A stretch of 64,000 nucleotides of DNA from Dryas octopetala (GCA_963921425.1 OY992833.1:5615228-5679227), one strand, 5' to 3'; positions 1-13,366 are shown, numbered from the stretch's first letter. The notes: generated by a model not told the origin, from the sequence alone. Translations and numbers: made by a program.

Positions 1-900
1 ATTACCTAAGCGAATATTATTTTCAATCATTTTAAATTAAAAAACATGAAAAATAGATTTATATTGAATAATTTTTCTAATTAAAAAATGTGCAAATGAA
101 AGATGTCCTAACAAATATTTTCTTCCATAATTCTTAAAATTAATTCATATTAATTATCTTAATTCTAAGAGATAATATGATCAAAATTTAAAAGATTTAG
201 GGTCCAATTTTTGGACCTTATCCTAAAAAAAAAAAGATTTGAGTACAAATCTAAATAACTATATGGTTTTAGTTTGAATGCCACTCCAAAATTGGAATTA
301 TGCCTAATTTTCCGATAAACAATTGAAAAAAGGTGTGGGCCGAAATTAAACATACTAAATGTAGGGGTTTAAGTTTTAAAGTGTGAGTGGTAAAAAAACA
401 AGAAAGTGTGACTTTTTTATGGTTTAACACTAATTTACTTAATGTTAAAATGTCCACTTAATAATATATCATCTTTTTTAAAAAAGGGTGATGTATGAAC
501 AGTATAGAGCGCTAGGTCCGTTCTTTTTTTTTTTTTTTTTCGTACTAGATAGATTGACACTGTTAAACAATGTCAATCTTATATTGTTACTATTAGACAG
601 TAACAATTAATAACATCTATAATTACTACTAAAATTATGATAGATGAAATTCTATAAGCTTGAATTTTTTGTTGTTTTATGTAAGTTTGTTATTTTTTCA
701 CATATTTGAAATAAAAAGACATAAGACATATCTATAAATATCATTTTTATGTGATAAGTAATAGTCAATGTCAACAGCGGCAATGATATTTAACATTGAC
801 TTGGTGTGTTCCATATCAAGTGCATATTTTTATTAATGTGAGATGGCCTATCATCCGTTTTTGGGAGTGATATCATGATATTTTCCACAATGATCTTTAC
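1..900. other. AT-rich intergenic sequence
   Basis: No gene is seen here. The stretch is strongly AT-rich with homopolymer runs (poly-T near 525-540) and only short chance ORFs without splice signals or recognisable motifs. It is upstream flank of the FAN1 locus. Confidence 0.6.
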
Positions 901-904
901 AAAA

Positions 905-1105
905 AGAAAAAAAAAATTATTTATTAATCAATTGAACTCTATATACAATACATTGAGGTTCCCTTAAAAGCTTTATTAGCAGTGAATTGGGATTTGACCT
1001 AGTTGCCGAGGACCACTCCCCCCTACACACCCGGATTCGAACCTTTCTCTCTCTCTCTCTCTCCCAGTAAAAAAAAACTCCATTTGTATTGTTGTGCACC
1101 AAATA
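905..1105 (-). repeat. SINE-like remnant with RNA polymerase III B-box
   Basis: Read on the minus strand, this segment contains a match to the pol III B-box (AGGTTCGAATCC, plus-strand positions about 1033-1044), then a GC-richer body, and ends in a T/A-rich tail near 905-925. That order resembles tRNA-derived plant SINEs. A (CT) microsatellite of about 20 bp sits beside the B-box. I could not identify a clear A-box or target-site duplications. It could be a decayed SINE or a chance B-box, so the call is tentative. Confidence 0.3.
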
Positions 1106-1113
1106 ATTCTGGC

Positions 1114-1221
1114 TTGGCGGGACGTTTATATTTTTCTATTAGAATAATGCAGAATAGGGCAGAAAAATGAAATATAAAGCGCTTCTTCAACCTCAAGCCG
1201 CTATTTTCACAACGGCGGGAA
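1114..1221 (+). promoter_or_regulatory. FAN1 proximal promoter with two E2F-like sites
   Basis: TTGGCGGGA at 1114-1122 and GGCGGGAA at 1214-1221 resemble the plant E2F consensus (TTTSGCGS and its complement). They lie 122 and 23 bases upstream of the predicted FAN1 start codon. E2F control is known for many plant S-phase and DNA-repair genes, so the placement fits the gene's role. The second site may fall within the 5'UTR. Binding is inferred from motif similarity only. Confidence 0.35.
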
Positions 1222-1243
1222 CAGAAACAGTCGTTATGTGAAG

Positions 1244-4200
1244 ATGTTGAGAGGAAGAGAAAGCTTGATCCGATTGGTCGGCAAACGCAGGCGCTTCCTT
1301 CCCAACCGTCAATCCCTCGTCTCCGCCCCTACAACCCAGGTACTCTCCCTAATTTTTGTTTTCATTTTGTAATGTTTTATTGTTTTCCCATTGAATTATA
1401 AGTGATAGAAATTTGTGGGTTTGTTTGGTTTCAGAGCTCATTGAATCTGTGCACTGATGAAAATGGTAAAATCGTGTCCATTGATAACGTGGAAGGATCG
1501 TTGATTCAAGATGAAGAAGATAAAAAGAGTGTGGCGGGCGCTGTAGATGAGGATGAGAGAGTTACTTGCCCTGTTTGCGGCCACAAAGTCAGTGGCGACA
1601 ACAACATCATCAACTCTCATCTGGGTATCTTCTTGTTTCCATATATTTTTGTGTTTACATGTTTTTCAGTATTGCCTACAACTATGGGAGAGACTACAAT
1701 AACTCTAAGCCTCACTACCCAGAACCCAAGTGCACCTTTTACTCTCTCAGACACAGACACTTTCTATATACATTAAAGCACTCTCTGATTTCTCTAATAT
1801 CTGAATCACTCACAAGTGTTAATACTCTACTTTTATTCTATTTTATGATATTTTTATTATAGTTCTCTAATATCTGATTGTAAAGGAACTTTGGGTTTGG
1901 TTGTAATTTGCATTTATGATTGAGGGTGATAGTATGGTTGATGGACACCTTGTTGGACAACTTTCCTTACTATTAATTTTTTTATTTTATGAAGCAAAAC
2001 TGAGATATTATCAGTTTCTAAACTATCCTACAGACTTTCTCATTGTTTTTTCCTTTTAGAAATTTACACTCTGGCTGCGTTTGGAGTATCAACAGTCCTT
2101 TACTGTGTGAGAGGACTGCACCTATTTCTTTTTGCATTAAAAAACCAGCTTCGCAGTTTTTCCTTGTATGAGATAATGACTGCTCAGCAGGAAAGTAGTG
2201 CTTTTACATATAAGATACTTGTATGCTGTAGTACTATTTATAGAGGGAGATTCAAGTAAGGATGTCCTCATTTTAAGAAAAATAAGAACATACTCTCTAG
2301 GCACTGACAATGTAGTTCAATAATCGAAACTGTCCATTTTTTAGGTCCCTTCTTAAGGATCATCCCTATCAAAATTAGCCAAATCGGTAACTGTTTGATC
2401 ATTCAAACTGTGCAAACAAATGTTTGTCTGATGAGATTGAAATGATGTTGATGTTAATCAAATGGCTAAACAGTTTCTAATTGGGCAGATTTATTGCAGT
2501 GATGACCTTTGAAGGAGGTCCTAAAATATGGACGATTCCGATCATCGAATTATAGGATGGGGATAGAATGTCCTCATTTTTCTTAAGTGAGGACATCCTC
2601 ACTTGAAGCTTCTCATTGTTTATATTTAAATTGTATTGAAATAATTAAAAGATTTTAATTGTTGATTTTCTGCACTATGTAGGTTGTTTTGATCCTACAA
2701 AGTCATCTATTAGATTTATATAGCCCAGCTTTCTGTTATGGGACTTTAAAGAATTGTATTATGTTGTAATTCTACTCTCTTTAATTAATGTTGTAGTTTC
2801 TTGTCTTTTCAGTAAACTGAATTGGGTTCTTACATTATTTTCTTGCAGATATGTGTCTATCTAGGGGAACCAAACGGAAACTGACCCAGCGCACACTTCT
2901 AGAGTTAAACTTCTGCCCAGAGTCAAAAGTTGAAACTCGTTCCTGCGACTCTGAAAATTTAGGAAATGGTTTATTTCAAAGGGCTCATGATGACAGTCTT
3001 CTAAAGGATGTGGCTCATGGATTGTCTGACTTTAGTGCTGTTGAAGAAAGTGACAATAATATGTGTAGATCACTATTAAGTTTAGTGTCTGATATGAAAA
3101 ATCAGGTTGATGGTCCATCTGGAAACCCAAACAATAAGGACAGGATCAATGCCAATGTTGATGCTCACTCATGGGTCCCAAAGAATGAGGTGCCGGATTG
3201 TGGCATTAATGAGGATGACATATCTGGGGCGATTTTTGAAACTTTTATCGTTGGCCGTAGGTTTAGTGATGAAACTAAGTTATATCATGGGTCACACATT
3301 TCTCTTTTAAGAGACCCTGATAATGTTAAAGATCCCAATGCTATTAAGGTTCATTCCCTTTTTCTGTGCTTTCTTTCCCCAAGGATTTGATTTTTACTTA
3401 AATCATTATTCTATTTATCTGTTGATTTCAATTTCCTTTAGTTATAATTTCATGGCATTGCATGGTGTTTTTTTCTGGGCTAGGTTATATCTTCAGATTC
3501 AGGATGCCCTAAAGTGCTTGGTTTTCTCCCCCGCAAGCTAGCTCAGTATTTGTCTCCTCTGATTGAGAAGTACTGCCTAAACTTTGAGGTAATATATTTC
3601 TTAAGCTGGACAAAACATACTGCCTAAGCCTCTGACACAGTTACCTTGCTTGCTTAGTCTTATTTTCCAGAGGTTTTCTTTGGGTATTGCATGAATAAGG
3701 TAAAATTCTAGTCTCACAGAATAACCAAAGGAAGACAACAACCTCCTTTGGTTTTTAAAACCGTGAATTTTAACTTTTTAAAATTCTAATCCTTCTAATT
3801 GTACTATGACATTATATAATTAAAAAAATGTACTTCCAAAGAATAAAAAAAAAATAATGGGCATGTAATGAGAATGCTGAAGCTTTAAAACTCCGTCAAT
3901 ATTTACAGAAAAATCAAGCACATTTCCTTTTGTTGGACTTTCTTTTTTGTCTATTTTTTAATGTTTTTTCATAGATCCATGTGTTTTGTATAAATTCCTC
4001 AAAAGATTTAAGCAATTGGTTATGCATGCAGTTTTGGCACTCTTATAGAGATTTTATTTGATAAACTATTAGAGAAACTCAAACTTTTATTATGTAAAAG
4101 TATTCTATTAAGAGTTAATTAATGATATAAGGCTAATTTATTTTGAGAAATAAATGAGTGTTAACATCATGAAAAATATCTCTCTTATTGAATCCTAATT

Positions 4201-7200
4201 GTAATAAAAAAAGTCAATTAAGAATGGAGATATAAATGTGTAATTGAGAGAGAAAATAGTAGCTAGGGTAATTTTTCGTCCATTTACTGCTATCATAAAT
4301 GATCTGTAAAACATATTTTTCTGAAGGCGATTACCATCCAGATTTTGTGTGAATTTGCAAAATATTGACCTAGTGGATAATAATTTTAATATTCATTCAT
4401 GTGGGATTCATTTCAGGGATGTGTCACCTCTGTTCCAAAGCATTCTATTGATGTTGTCCCAATACAGATTGTGTGTCACAAGACTAGTCCGTGCAATGCT
4501 AAGGAATATTATAATGATGAGGCTTTCAAATTTTTATGGAAAAATGCTCAGCAAGTAACTGAATCTATAAAGTCCTGTCCACCCAGTGCAATAAAGTATC
4601 AGGAGAACTTTTGTGTTTTCATGCATGAGGTTTTGAGAAGCAATTCTCTCCTCTTGATAGATGATGAAAAGAATTTCATGGGTATAAATTCAAATTCTTG
4701 TTTTATGATTATATTATTATTTCCTTTAAATCATTCGCACAACTTATGACTGTTATATTTATAACTGTTGGCAGAGTCATTTACTTCACTGTCAGATGAT
4801 AGTCAGAGGCTGTTTGTTCGGCTTTATGCACGGAAAGGTTTATATCTTTCCAGATTACGTTTTTTCAGGTCATAGTTTTAGCTTTTCTGGTATGGTTGTA
4901 TTAGTTATTTTGTTTTTATTCATTATGCCAACTACTGTAAGAGATCATGGTCATCATAAGCTAGCCTCTATATTATGCACAATGTGGCTTCTGGTGGTAC
5001 CTCCTAGTTATTCCATTCATAATCAAAACATGCAGAGTAATATCCTGCACAACGTAGTGAATTTTGTTCAAGTTTCACACATGGGGGAGTAATTTGTAAT
5101 TCGAGCACTCATGGAACAAGCACTTTTCATAAGGCTCCTTATCTAATATTCTCTTGGAGACCTAATCACTCCTTTTAGATGCCTAGAGTGTGTCTCGATT
5201 TTTCCTCAAGGTTACCGCTAATCAAGGGTGTTGGAGTCTCGTGTTGCATCCTGTCCATGAACATCTCATATGCTCGAGCTGACATATACGTTTTGCATAT
5301 CCACCTTTCATATATCATAAATGTGCAATGCACATTATCTAATTCTTTTTTCTTTTGGACTCCCAATGTAAGACAAGATTGATGTCAAACCTAATACTTA
5401 GCTGGAATTGGGTAGTCTGTAACCTCTAGTCATATGCATCCTCTCGATTGCTTCCTGCATAGATGTAATTTTAATGGGGTATATGGTTCCGTAGGCTTCT
5501 TGAAGTTCCTGCTTTCTACAGGGTAGTTTTTCTCTTTACTGTTTGGATTAACTTGCTATGGCTCATGCAATGTGTAGTGCTGCACCTACATAATTCAAAT
5601 GAAAATGTAAGAGATTTTCTTCCAAAACTGATTTATTAAGTTGGTTTTTGAACAGGGCCATGGTTTCGGCTGTCTTCTATTTTATACCCAGAAATATTGG
5701 ATCTTCAACAAGCAGTGAAAGGCCTAACTGGTAATATAAAACTATTGATTGGATATGCTGTATGTTTTCTTTTTGAACATATGGATTAAGGTTGATGAAA
5801 AAATTGTTTGTCATTCTGCAGCATCAGGATATACATCTTGCTTTGAAATTACAAATGAACTATGTCATGATGATATAAAGGAGATTTTGGATTTGCTCAC
5901 TGTATCTGAACTACGTGAAATTTTGTGCATGCTTAAGCAGGTTGGCATCTAATGATATTCCTATATAGATTTTTGGTTTATTTGCATAAATTCTTCAAGA
6001 GAACATCTTCCTAAGTGTATATGTTACAATGCATTATGTAATGCACAAGTGACACTTTCTAGACCTTGTAGGTTATTAAAGAAGTGATTGTTGATACGAA
6101 CTGATATGCCAAGCAACATAGTAATTCCTTTAGTACAACTTGTCCAGTTTTTCTTTGTCATTTCAGAACTTTGCATCTTGTCTCATCTCATCCCCAAGTT
6201 CTTGTAATATGATTAATGGTTGGGGGAAGGAAATGCGAGTTGGGTAATGTCAGCTGGGTGCTCTTCTCTGTTTCGCAAAAGGCATCATAAGTTGTTTTGT
6301 GGTGATAAGAAGGCATAAGCTTTGTGTTGGGCTGCAGTGTGCTAGGCTGCTAGTCGAGGAAGGCTAAAAGTCAAATGCCCAAATACAAATTACCATATGC
6401 ATGCCGTCCACCGTGAATGAATGCATTCCCCAAGTTCTGAGAATACTGCATTCACAGACAATTGAAGCTTAATTGAAGTTATCTAATCTACGTTCTGTAT
6501 CTTCTTCTCTAATTTATTATAGGAATAATAATTGTTTTGGTGTTAATTTTTGTTAAGATTATCACTGAAATTTTGGTTGAGTGAGCATTTCATTTAATCC
6601 ATCCAGTATTATCTACTAGTGAACCCAAAGGCATAACCCTAAATTTTTTATGCATTTAATATGCATCATTGATAATAAATGGAGCGTTTTGGGTGGATCA
6701 TTCTAAGTTTGATTCGATCCCTAGTTTATGCTCCTAAAGTGATGAATTGGCTTTCGATGACTACATAGTAAGAGCCTACTGTGTGGACAGATACGGGTCA
6801 AACATTTTCTTTATGGTGGTGCATTCAAGTTACATGATAGTGTATGTTTGCACACATGCATTCATGTGTGGATGTAAATTAATAAGTATGAACATTTAGT
6901 TCTTGGTTTTATATGTATTGAGCAATTTTTTTTTCAACCTTTATGTTGAGGAATCTTGCCCTTGAAGTAACTGGTGTCTGCACTTTTTATAATGGATTCA
7001 CATGCTACTGCTCTTTTAATTGATGTAATGTGGTCTCACAGCTTTGTTATCTGATGGGTTCCCTGAAATTTTGTATTTCTACCGAGGCTACAGAATTACA
7101 ATCGTGGCATGAGAAAGCAGGATCTTATTGCATCTGTTATTTCTTTGTACCAAGAAGAGTTGTGGTATTATTATTTTCTCTTAATGTTATCTCAATGTGC

Positions 7201-10200
7201 TAATAATGTGACTTCATGAGCACATTTTAAGTTCTCTCTTTCCTTGTTATTTGCAATATGCAGCTCATTACTACCTAGTATGGTTTTGGATAGAACAGGT
7301 GCCTGTGTTAGGATATCTTCAAAAGCAGAGTCGCTTATCTGGCGTGCGGAGGTGCTTTCATGTCTTCTAATGTTTGATTCAATATACCACAGTAATCATG
7401 AAAATTCTCGTTATGCCTAAAATTTTTCATTATGATTCTTTTTTGTTCTATGCAGAGGCTTTTCTTTCTGAATGGAGAGCAGGATTTGTCGGCATTTCTA
7501 CTGGTGGATTTGGGAATAGTCAAGTACCCAGCTTACAAGTGCATAATTTCACAACAAATCTTCTCAGGTCGAGATGGCTTGCTTGCTTATGAAGAGGTGT
7601 TGATTTGGGAATAGTCACTAACTGTCACTATGAAAAAAATATTGGAGAACTTTGTTGCCTTTGCCTCACTAACAGTCTTGTCTTGCAGGCCATTGAAGTG
7701 GCACAAATAATTGATGAAGCTCTTGATGGAAGCAACATTGGGTTGGTGTTAAAATGCATAAAGATAGCTGATTCCTCTATATCCAGTAAAGAAATTCAAT
7801 TGTCAACCTCTGAATCAATGGCTCCATTTCTTTCCTTCTTTTCTGCACCGTTTGTCTACTCAAAAGTGGTTTCACTAGGAATTTCCTTTCTTGAGCGTGA
7901 GCATAGGTATGGATCTTGGAATTACACATCATTGGCTATGTTGATGCTTGTACTGCAAATTACATGTTGACCTCTGTGTCTGAATTTGTTTTAGTTAGTA
8001 TCTTATGTTAATCTCATAAGCATGTTAGCCATACGGCCCATACCTCACTATGAATTGTTCATGTTTTTTCATGAATTGTTCACTATTCTGACTATTTATG
8101 TGGATTAATTAACATCTCTATGTAATAGTGTATTCATATTTTAATATTATGAAACACTGCAAAATGTTGAAGAAGGCCAAAAATACATTGAAACTCAGCA
8201 TTACTGCCAAATATGTTAAAAAAAGTGTTGTATGCAAGCAATTTATTTTCTCTTTTAGATTATTGGGCGATCTAATGTTTCATTCTTCTTTAGGTTATCA
8301 CTATAAAACACTTTGCATTTTACAATCTCATTGGTGCTTCTTTATTATCTTAAAAAAATATTGATATTTATTATTTAATATAAATATATTTTCTATTATG
8401 TAATTGATATATGGTCAACATATCATATCCCAGTTTTCTATTAACTGCCATATCAACGTTTGTAACTGTTTAAAGAGAAAAGAATATCTGTATCAACGTA
8501 TCAGTACTGTATCATATCTATATCCTATATCCATATTGGTGCTTCCTAGTTGGGATTGTAATCAAAACAGTAAATTCGTGATAATAATGAATTTTAAAGA
8601 TTAACTATAAGCTAGCCATTTATTTGACAAAAGGATTTTAGAAAGTAAAGCAAATGGATCCTTTGTTTGTCTTAGCATTACTTGACTTTAAATCTACATT
8701 ACAACTCCAGACTGCCATGTATCTTTGACTTCCACTAATAAAAGGAAAGGCAGAAAAGGTAGCTCTTCTACTTTTGATGTAAGGCTCTGATTGAAAGTTA
8801 AAACAATGTCAAAACAATCAAAGAATCTATATCTAAAACAAAAATGTGTATAGTTGTTATAAGTGGTGTGGCATTTGACAAGTTTCGTAATTACCTAGAT
8901 GTAATATTTGAGGACAAGAAAAGTTAGTCTAGATTTCACAAAAACTTAAGGACAAAAATGAAGGGACAATTGTTACAAAAAGCTATTTAGGGGTTATTGC
9001 GATTTATTATGATAGCTTTGGTATGATTTAGGTGATTTATGATTTATGAATTTTGGATACATTGATGTAACTGTCACTTAGTAGTGCAGTTATGTTAAAT
9101 GTAACTGCGACGGAGATACAATAAAATGGACAGTTGTGGTGTAACTGCCACTCATTTACAATAGTAAGGGACCTACTCTTACGAAAAAAAAAAATTTGGT
9201 TGGATGTTTATAAATAAGAAAAATGTGAGGAACCAATAATTAAATGCCTCTAAAGAATTTTGTGTAGGATTCAGAGCAATGCAAAAGAAACCTTTCGATT
9301 AACATTGTTTTTCCTTGGAAATAATAATATAGTATCATCAAGAAACATTTTAAATTAATGCGTATAAAGGGAAAATCAATTTTTTTCTTTCAAAAAGATA
9401 ATAATACATATATTAACAATATTGTTTATTAAAATTAAAGAAGACATTTAGAGAAATAATGAGATTTCATTTTTTTAATGTTAAGTTTCATTATTAAAAT
9501 ATTAATTAGTTGAATACAATTGTAAATCAAAATTATAGAAGAAAAATAATTGAAAATTTAGATTAGTTTGTAAAATCATTCCATTTTGACAAATTAATGC
9601 TTGTAAGGTTTCCTTGAATTTTGACCAATTTTCAATGTCATTTTAAGTTGAGTGTCTACTAAAATGTTTGCTATGATATCTGGAATGCAGTTATATTAAT
9701 GGAAATGGTGAATTAAAAAGGATAAAAGTTGTTTTGATTACTTTTATGGGAGTTATTCTACTGTACTGAAAAGAAAGAAAATCAGAATTAGGACTTAATG
9801 GTCTCGTAAATATATCATAGGACTTACTGGTATGTCAAAGTGTCTAGTCCGTATTGCATATGTAATGGTGACAAGTTTTTTTTTTTATAGCTTGTACTGT
9901 TTTGTATGAATCATATTTTGATAACTTGTATTGTGCTGTATCTCACTATGCGACTAGAAGAATTCATTAATGTAGTCTCACCATTAAAGAAGCTAACTTG
10001 TTTAAATTTCATTAATCACAGTTCTTGCATTTTCCATTGCCAAAGACTTGCTTATATATGGGCTTAATCCTATTTAGAAAATTATTTTTATAATAAATGA
10101 AAAACATAATTAAACCTATTAATCACAGTGTAATTGTCATTGCAAAATACTTGCTTATGTATGAGTGTAATCCTATTTGGAAATGTATTTTTTTATGGGA

Positions 10201-12213
10201 TTTAGAGAAGTATTTTCTAATAATAAACCCAAACAAGTTTGAATAAACTAAGGTCACTGAAATTAAATAAAGTTGATCCTTGAAAAATATCCTAACATGT
10301 ATTATCTGAAAACAATTCAGTAAACTAGCCAAGTTTTGGCCTCAAAATTTTCCATGGTCAGATATGCATCAATTGGACTTTGGTTTGATTGTCTTTCATT
10401 AGTGAACATGTATGTATACACGCTTGCTAAAATATTTGAAATTGAATCAAATATATGCTATTATTCTCTTTCCAATAAATTATCAGTATACAGTTGTTGC
10501 TAAGCGCTTTGCATCACTAACCCATAAATGTGTATGGAAAATTGATGTTGATTAGTTTAGACCTGCAAAGCAAGTATCACGAGAAAGTGTTATATGGAAA
10601 AAGTCTTCAAATTACATTTGTCTAGTTGTGCTGTTTAGCACGCTGAAGAAACTTAATTCTTCCACTCAGGTACAGTGATGCTACAGATTTACTGAAGCGG
10701 CTGCTAAAGTGTTTCACTTGTGATGGTAGAAGAGGATATTGGACACTAAGGTTATCAATTGACTTGGAGCACATGGGATATCTGAATGAGAGCCTTTCGG
10801 TTGCTGAAAATGGGTTACTGGATCAATGGGTGCGTGCTGGTTCAAGAGTGGCACTTCAAAGGAGAGTCCTTCGCTTAGGAAAACCACCAAGGCGATGGAA
10901 AATTCCTAGTTTTTCAGAGTCTGTCAAGAGGAAGATCATGGAGGTAATTGCTTAATTGTAATATGGTTGTTAAACTCTCAAGTCAAAAGTTCAGATTTAA
11001 CCTTTGTTTTTTCAAATTTTGTTTACATCTTACAGTATCACTTTTCATATTGACTCAGTTTTTCTTACCAACAAGTTAGGTTCATGTTCAAGGGAGACCT
11101 TTAAATTCTGTGATAGGTATCAAGAGCAGGTTCTATGGAGAAGATGGAGAGCAATGTGGGGTAGAGCAGCTAGCCTTGCAGTATTATGCTGGTGAAGGAG
11201 GATGGCAGGGTGTTCATTCAGAGAGTGGCATATGGTTGACTATTTTTGGGCTTCTTATGTGGGAGATTATTTTTTCTGATATACCAAATGTCTTCCGCAC
11301 CAAATTTCAGGTATGTTTTAGACTTTTACCAAGTGTGCTGCTAACTTTTAATAAGAGTGCTGCTAAGCTCTCAACTTTTTGAATTTTTCTATGTAATAAG
11401 CATCCATGCATGCATATGTATGTATGCATGAACAATGCAGAAAGATAAGGGATTAATTTTGATCCTTTATCTAAATCTTTTGCAATTGGAAGTTCTCTTG
11501 GAGATAGCTATTGTAATAGCAGTTATAAATAACTTAAAAAAGAATATTCCTCATAAGGCTGTAACATCAAGAACTTTGGCTGGGGAACGAGAAGAAATTG
11601 AAGGTACAATAGTTAATATGACTTTCCAGATGTAATCCTTTTTGACGCTTGTAAATCTGTTCCTTGACACTTTTCATGTCCAAATTTTGATGTGCATGTG
11701 GTCTTTTTGTCAAACCATATGGCTCTTTCTCATAAATAGATGTAGAAAAAAAAAAATGAAAATCCTATTTTGCAGACTGGTCCCTTGGATTTGGAGACTG
11801 ACAGCTTTTATCTAGTGAGAAAGAGCCACATAGAATCTCACCTACAGAAAATTCATGATGGCATGGCTGAGGAGATCCTCATCACTTCATGGGAATTACA
11901 TGAGGGAACAGCATGTAGAGGAGTTAACTGGGACCGACATTCTCTCTCTGAGCTTCGGGCAGCTGTTACATGCATTGGTGGACCTTGTTTGGCCTCATTC
12001 TGTCAACATCTTGCACAAGATTACCGCAGCTGGTCAAGTGGAATGCCAGATTTGCTGCTGTGGCGCTTCCATGGGAACTACAGAGGTGAAGCCAAGCTTG
12101 TTGAAGTTAAAGGCCCAAGGGATAGACTCTCTGAGCAGCAACGAGCATGGCTACTGCTTTTAATGGATTGTGGATTCAATGCTGAGGTCTGTAAAGTGAG
12201 CCCTATCGTGTGA
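1244..12213 (+). CDS. FAN1, Fanconi-associated nuclease homologue (15 exons, 957 aa)
   Basis: Structure-specific 5' flap endonuclease and 5'-3' exonuclease of the nucleus, acting in repair of DNA interstrand crosslinks. Exons: 1244-1339, 1435-1624, 2849-3348, 3484-3588, 4417-4681, 4775-4837, 5656-5730, 5822-5940, 7094-7164, 7264-7351, 7456-7596, 7689-7906, 10670-10943, 11080-11310, 11776-12213. All introns are GT-AG and phases join without a break. Domains: UBZ4 ubiquitin-binding zinc finger with C77, C80, H94, C98, split by intron 2; HIRAN domain about residues 224-320 (motif GRRFSDETKLYHGSHI); SAP-like helices about 445-490; a helical TPR-like middle; VRR-NUC nuclease at the C-terminus with GMPD (D904) and EVK (E922, K924), matching the PD-(D/E)XK catalytic pattern. 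Length is close to plant homologues. The start is the first ATG after a GC-rich leader and gives a basic N-terminus. No truncation or missing catalytic residue is seen, so the gene looks functional. Only the short exons 6 and 9 are worth checking against cDNA. Confidence 0.93.
1625..2848 (+). other. FAN1 intron 2
   Basis: GT-AG intron interrupting the zinc-finger codons between L95 and D96. It is AT-rich and has no ORF of interest or recognisable element. An inverted similarity is visible: a stretch around 2241-2300 (short phrases such as gatgtcctcattttaagaaa) recurs in reverse orientation near 2565-2610, which suggests an old small MITE of about 370 bp, too decayed to delimit. Confidence 0.5.
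3589..5655 (+). other. FAN1 introns 4 to 6
   Basis: Introns 3589-4416, 4682-4774 and 4838-5655 are AT-rich with consensus splice sites. No repeat or embedded gene can be supported. The two coding exons between them (4417-4681, 4775-4837) belong to FAN1. Confidence 0.5.
5941..7093 (+). other. FAN1 intron 8
   Basis: A 1153-bp GT-AG intron without recognisable coding or mobile sequence. Confidence 0.5.
7907..10669 (+). other. FAN1 intron 12, the longest (2763 bp)
   Basis: The intron is very AT-rich. From about 10011 to 10200 it holds a decayed tandem duplication with period about 107 bp. Both copies start with attaatcacagt (10011 and 10118) and share an acttgcttat...taatcctattt core, but they have diverged substantially. 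No transposase, terminal repeats or embedded gene is seen. Confidence 0.5.
11311..11775 (+). other. FAN1 intron 14
   Basis: A 465-bp GT-AG intron. It includes a short cluster of ATGCAT-type palindromes near 11402-11430 and nothing else notable. Confidence 0.45.
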
Positions 12214-12883
12214 AATCATTATGCTGCTTAGCTCTTTGATTGGGAGAAGCATGAGAAATACTTTGAAGATGGCACAGGCAATGGGAATTTATAATGATTG
12301 GAAGTACTTCATTGCCCAATGCAGCTTTCTCCTAGGAGATAGTGTACCATGGAAAGAAGTTGATAATAAAGTAGGCAATAATTGATTCTTCACAGGTTGG
12401 GTTCAAGCTTTTGTCGACATTTGAAAAGGATGGCCATTGAGTTGTTGGATGACGATAAAAGCCATGTGCCGCCGGAGCACATATATGTCTCTCCATTTTA
12501 CTCTAACCTTTTGTTAGAGAAGGCCATATTAATTATTGTTTTAGGGGGGATAATTTTCCGGAAATGAACTTGTTTATGCTGTTATTAAATGTTGATCATA
12601 TGTATCAATTTTTGTAATTGTGTAAGATACAGTTTCCCGAAACTTGATCAACTGATTTAATGACATAATTTTTTATCAAACAATACTGAAGGAGGGGTTT
12701 GAGCTCGAGACAGTCGAAACTTTTTTGTCACGTAAGCTTTATCTTAAGAAATAAAATTGTCACGTCTCTATTGATGAAGGCATACTTTTGTGCCAGTCAA
12801 ACCCAAGACCTGTTGAACTCTTTCTTTTTTTTTGGCCAGGACCTGTTGAGCTTTCAAATGTACCACAAGGCCAACATTTTACA
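12214..12883 (+). other. FAN1 3' flank and downstream spacer
   Basis: It probably holds the FAN1 3'UTR. An AATAAA signal lies near 12363-12368 and T-rich sequence follows around 12535-12620. No further ORF with support is seen. Confidence 0.4.
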
Positions 12884-13366
12884 GTGGGGCCACCCAATGT
12901 GGATGATTGTATAAGTTTCTTAATTCTTATGATATTATGGTATAATATGGTTAATGGTTTGACTCTGCTCCAAATTTGAGACAAAGCAGTTTCCTCAGCT
13001 ACTACCAGTCTTATGGTTAATGGTTTCTATGATTTTGGACATAATTTTTGAAAGTTTGGCAAAGAAAAACAAACAAGATATTTTTTAGGTTAAAATTAGA
13101 GAAAAGTCTTGTAAGTGAAAGACGTGGCAGCTCACATTTCTCCAATTTTAACCTGAAAAATATGTTAGTTTGTTTTTCTTGGTCAAACCTTCAAAAATTA
13201 TGTTCAAATCATAAGAAACCACTAACCATTACATTGGTAGAAAACTGACAAACCTGTTTTGTCTTAATTTTGGACCAAACCAAAGCATCAACCATATCAT
13301 ACCATAACATCATAAGAATTAAGAAGCTCATACAGGAATCATCCACATTGGGTTTGGGCCATCACA
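12884..13366. mobile_element. Fold-back MITE-like element, about 480 bp
   Basis: The two halves are imperfect reverse complements along almost their entire length. The left arm begins near 12884 (gtggggccacccaatgtgga) and the right arm ends near 13366, where its complement reads gtgatggcccaaacccaatg. Inner portions such as the accaagaaaaacaaac stretch also pair across a centre near 13115. No coding capacity is present. A convincing target-site duplication could not be identified, so the superfamily is unassigned. If transcribed, it would form a long hairpin and could be a small-RNA source. Confidence 0.7.

Noticed and set aside
1033..1044. tRNA gene suggested by a B-box (AGGTTCGAATCC, minus strand)
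   Set aside because: No cloverleaf could be built: there is no acceptor stem or anticodon arm at the right spacing. A SINE remnant is the more likely source.
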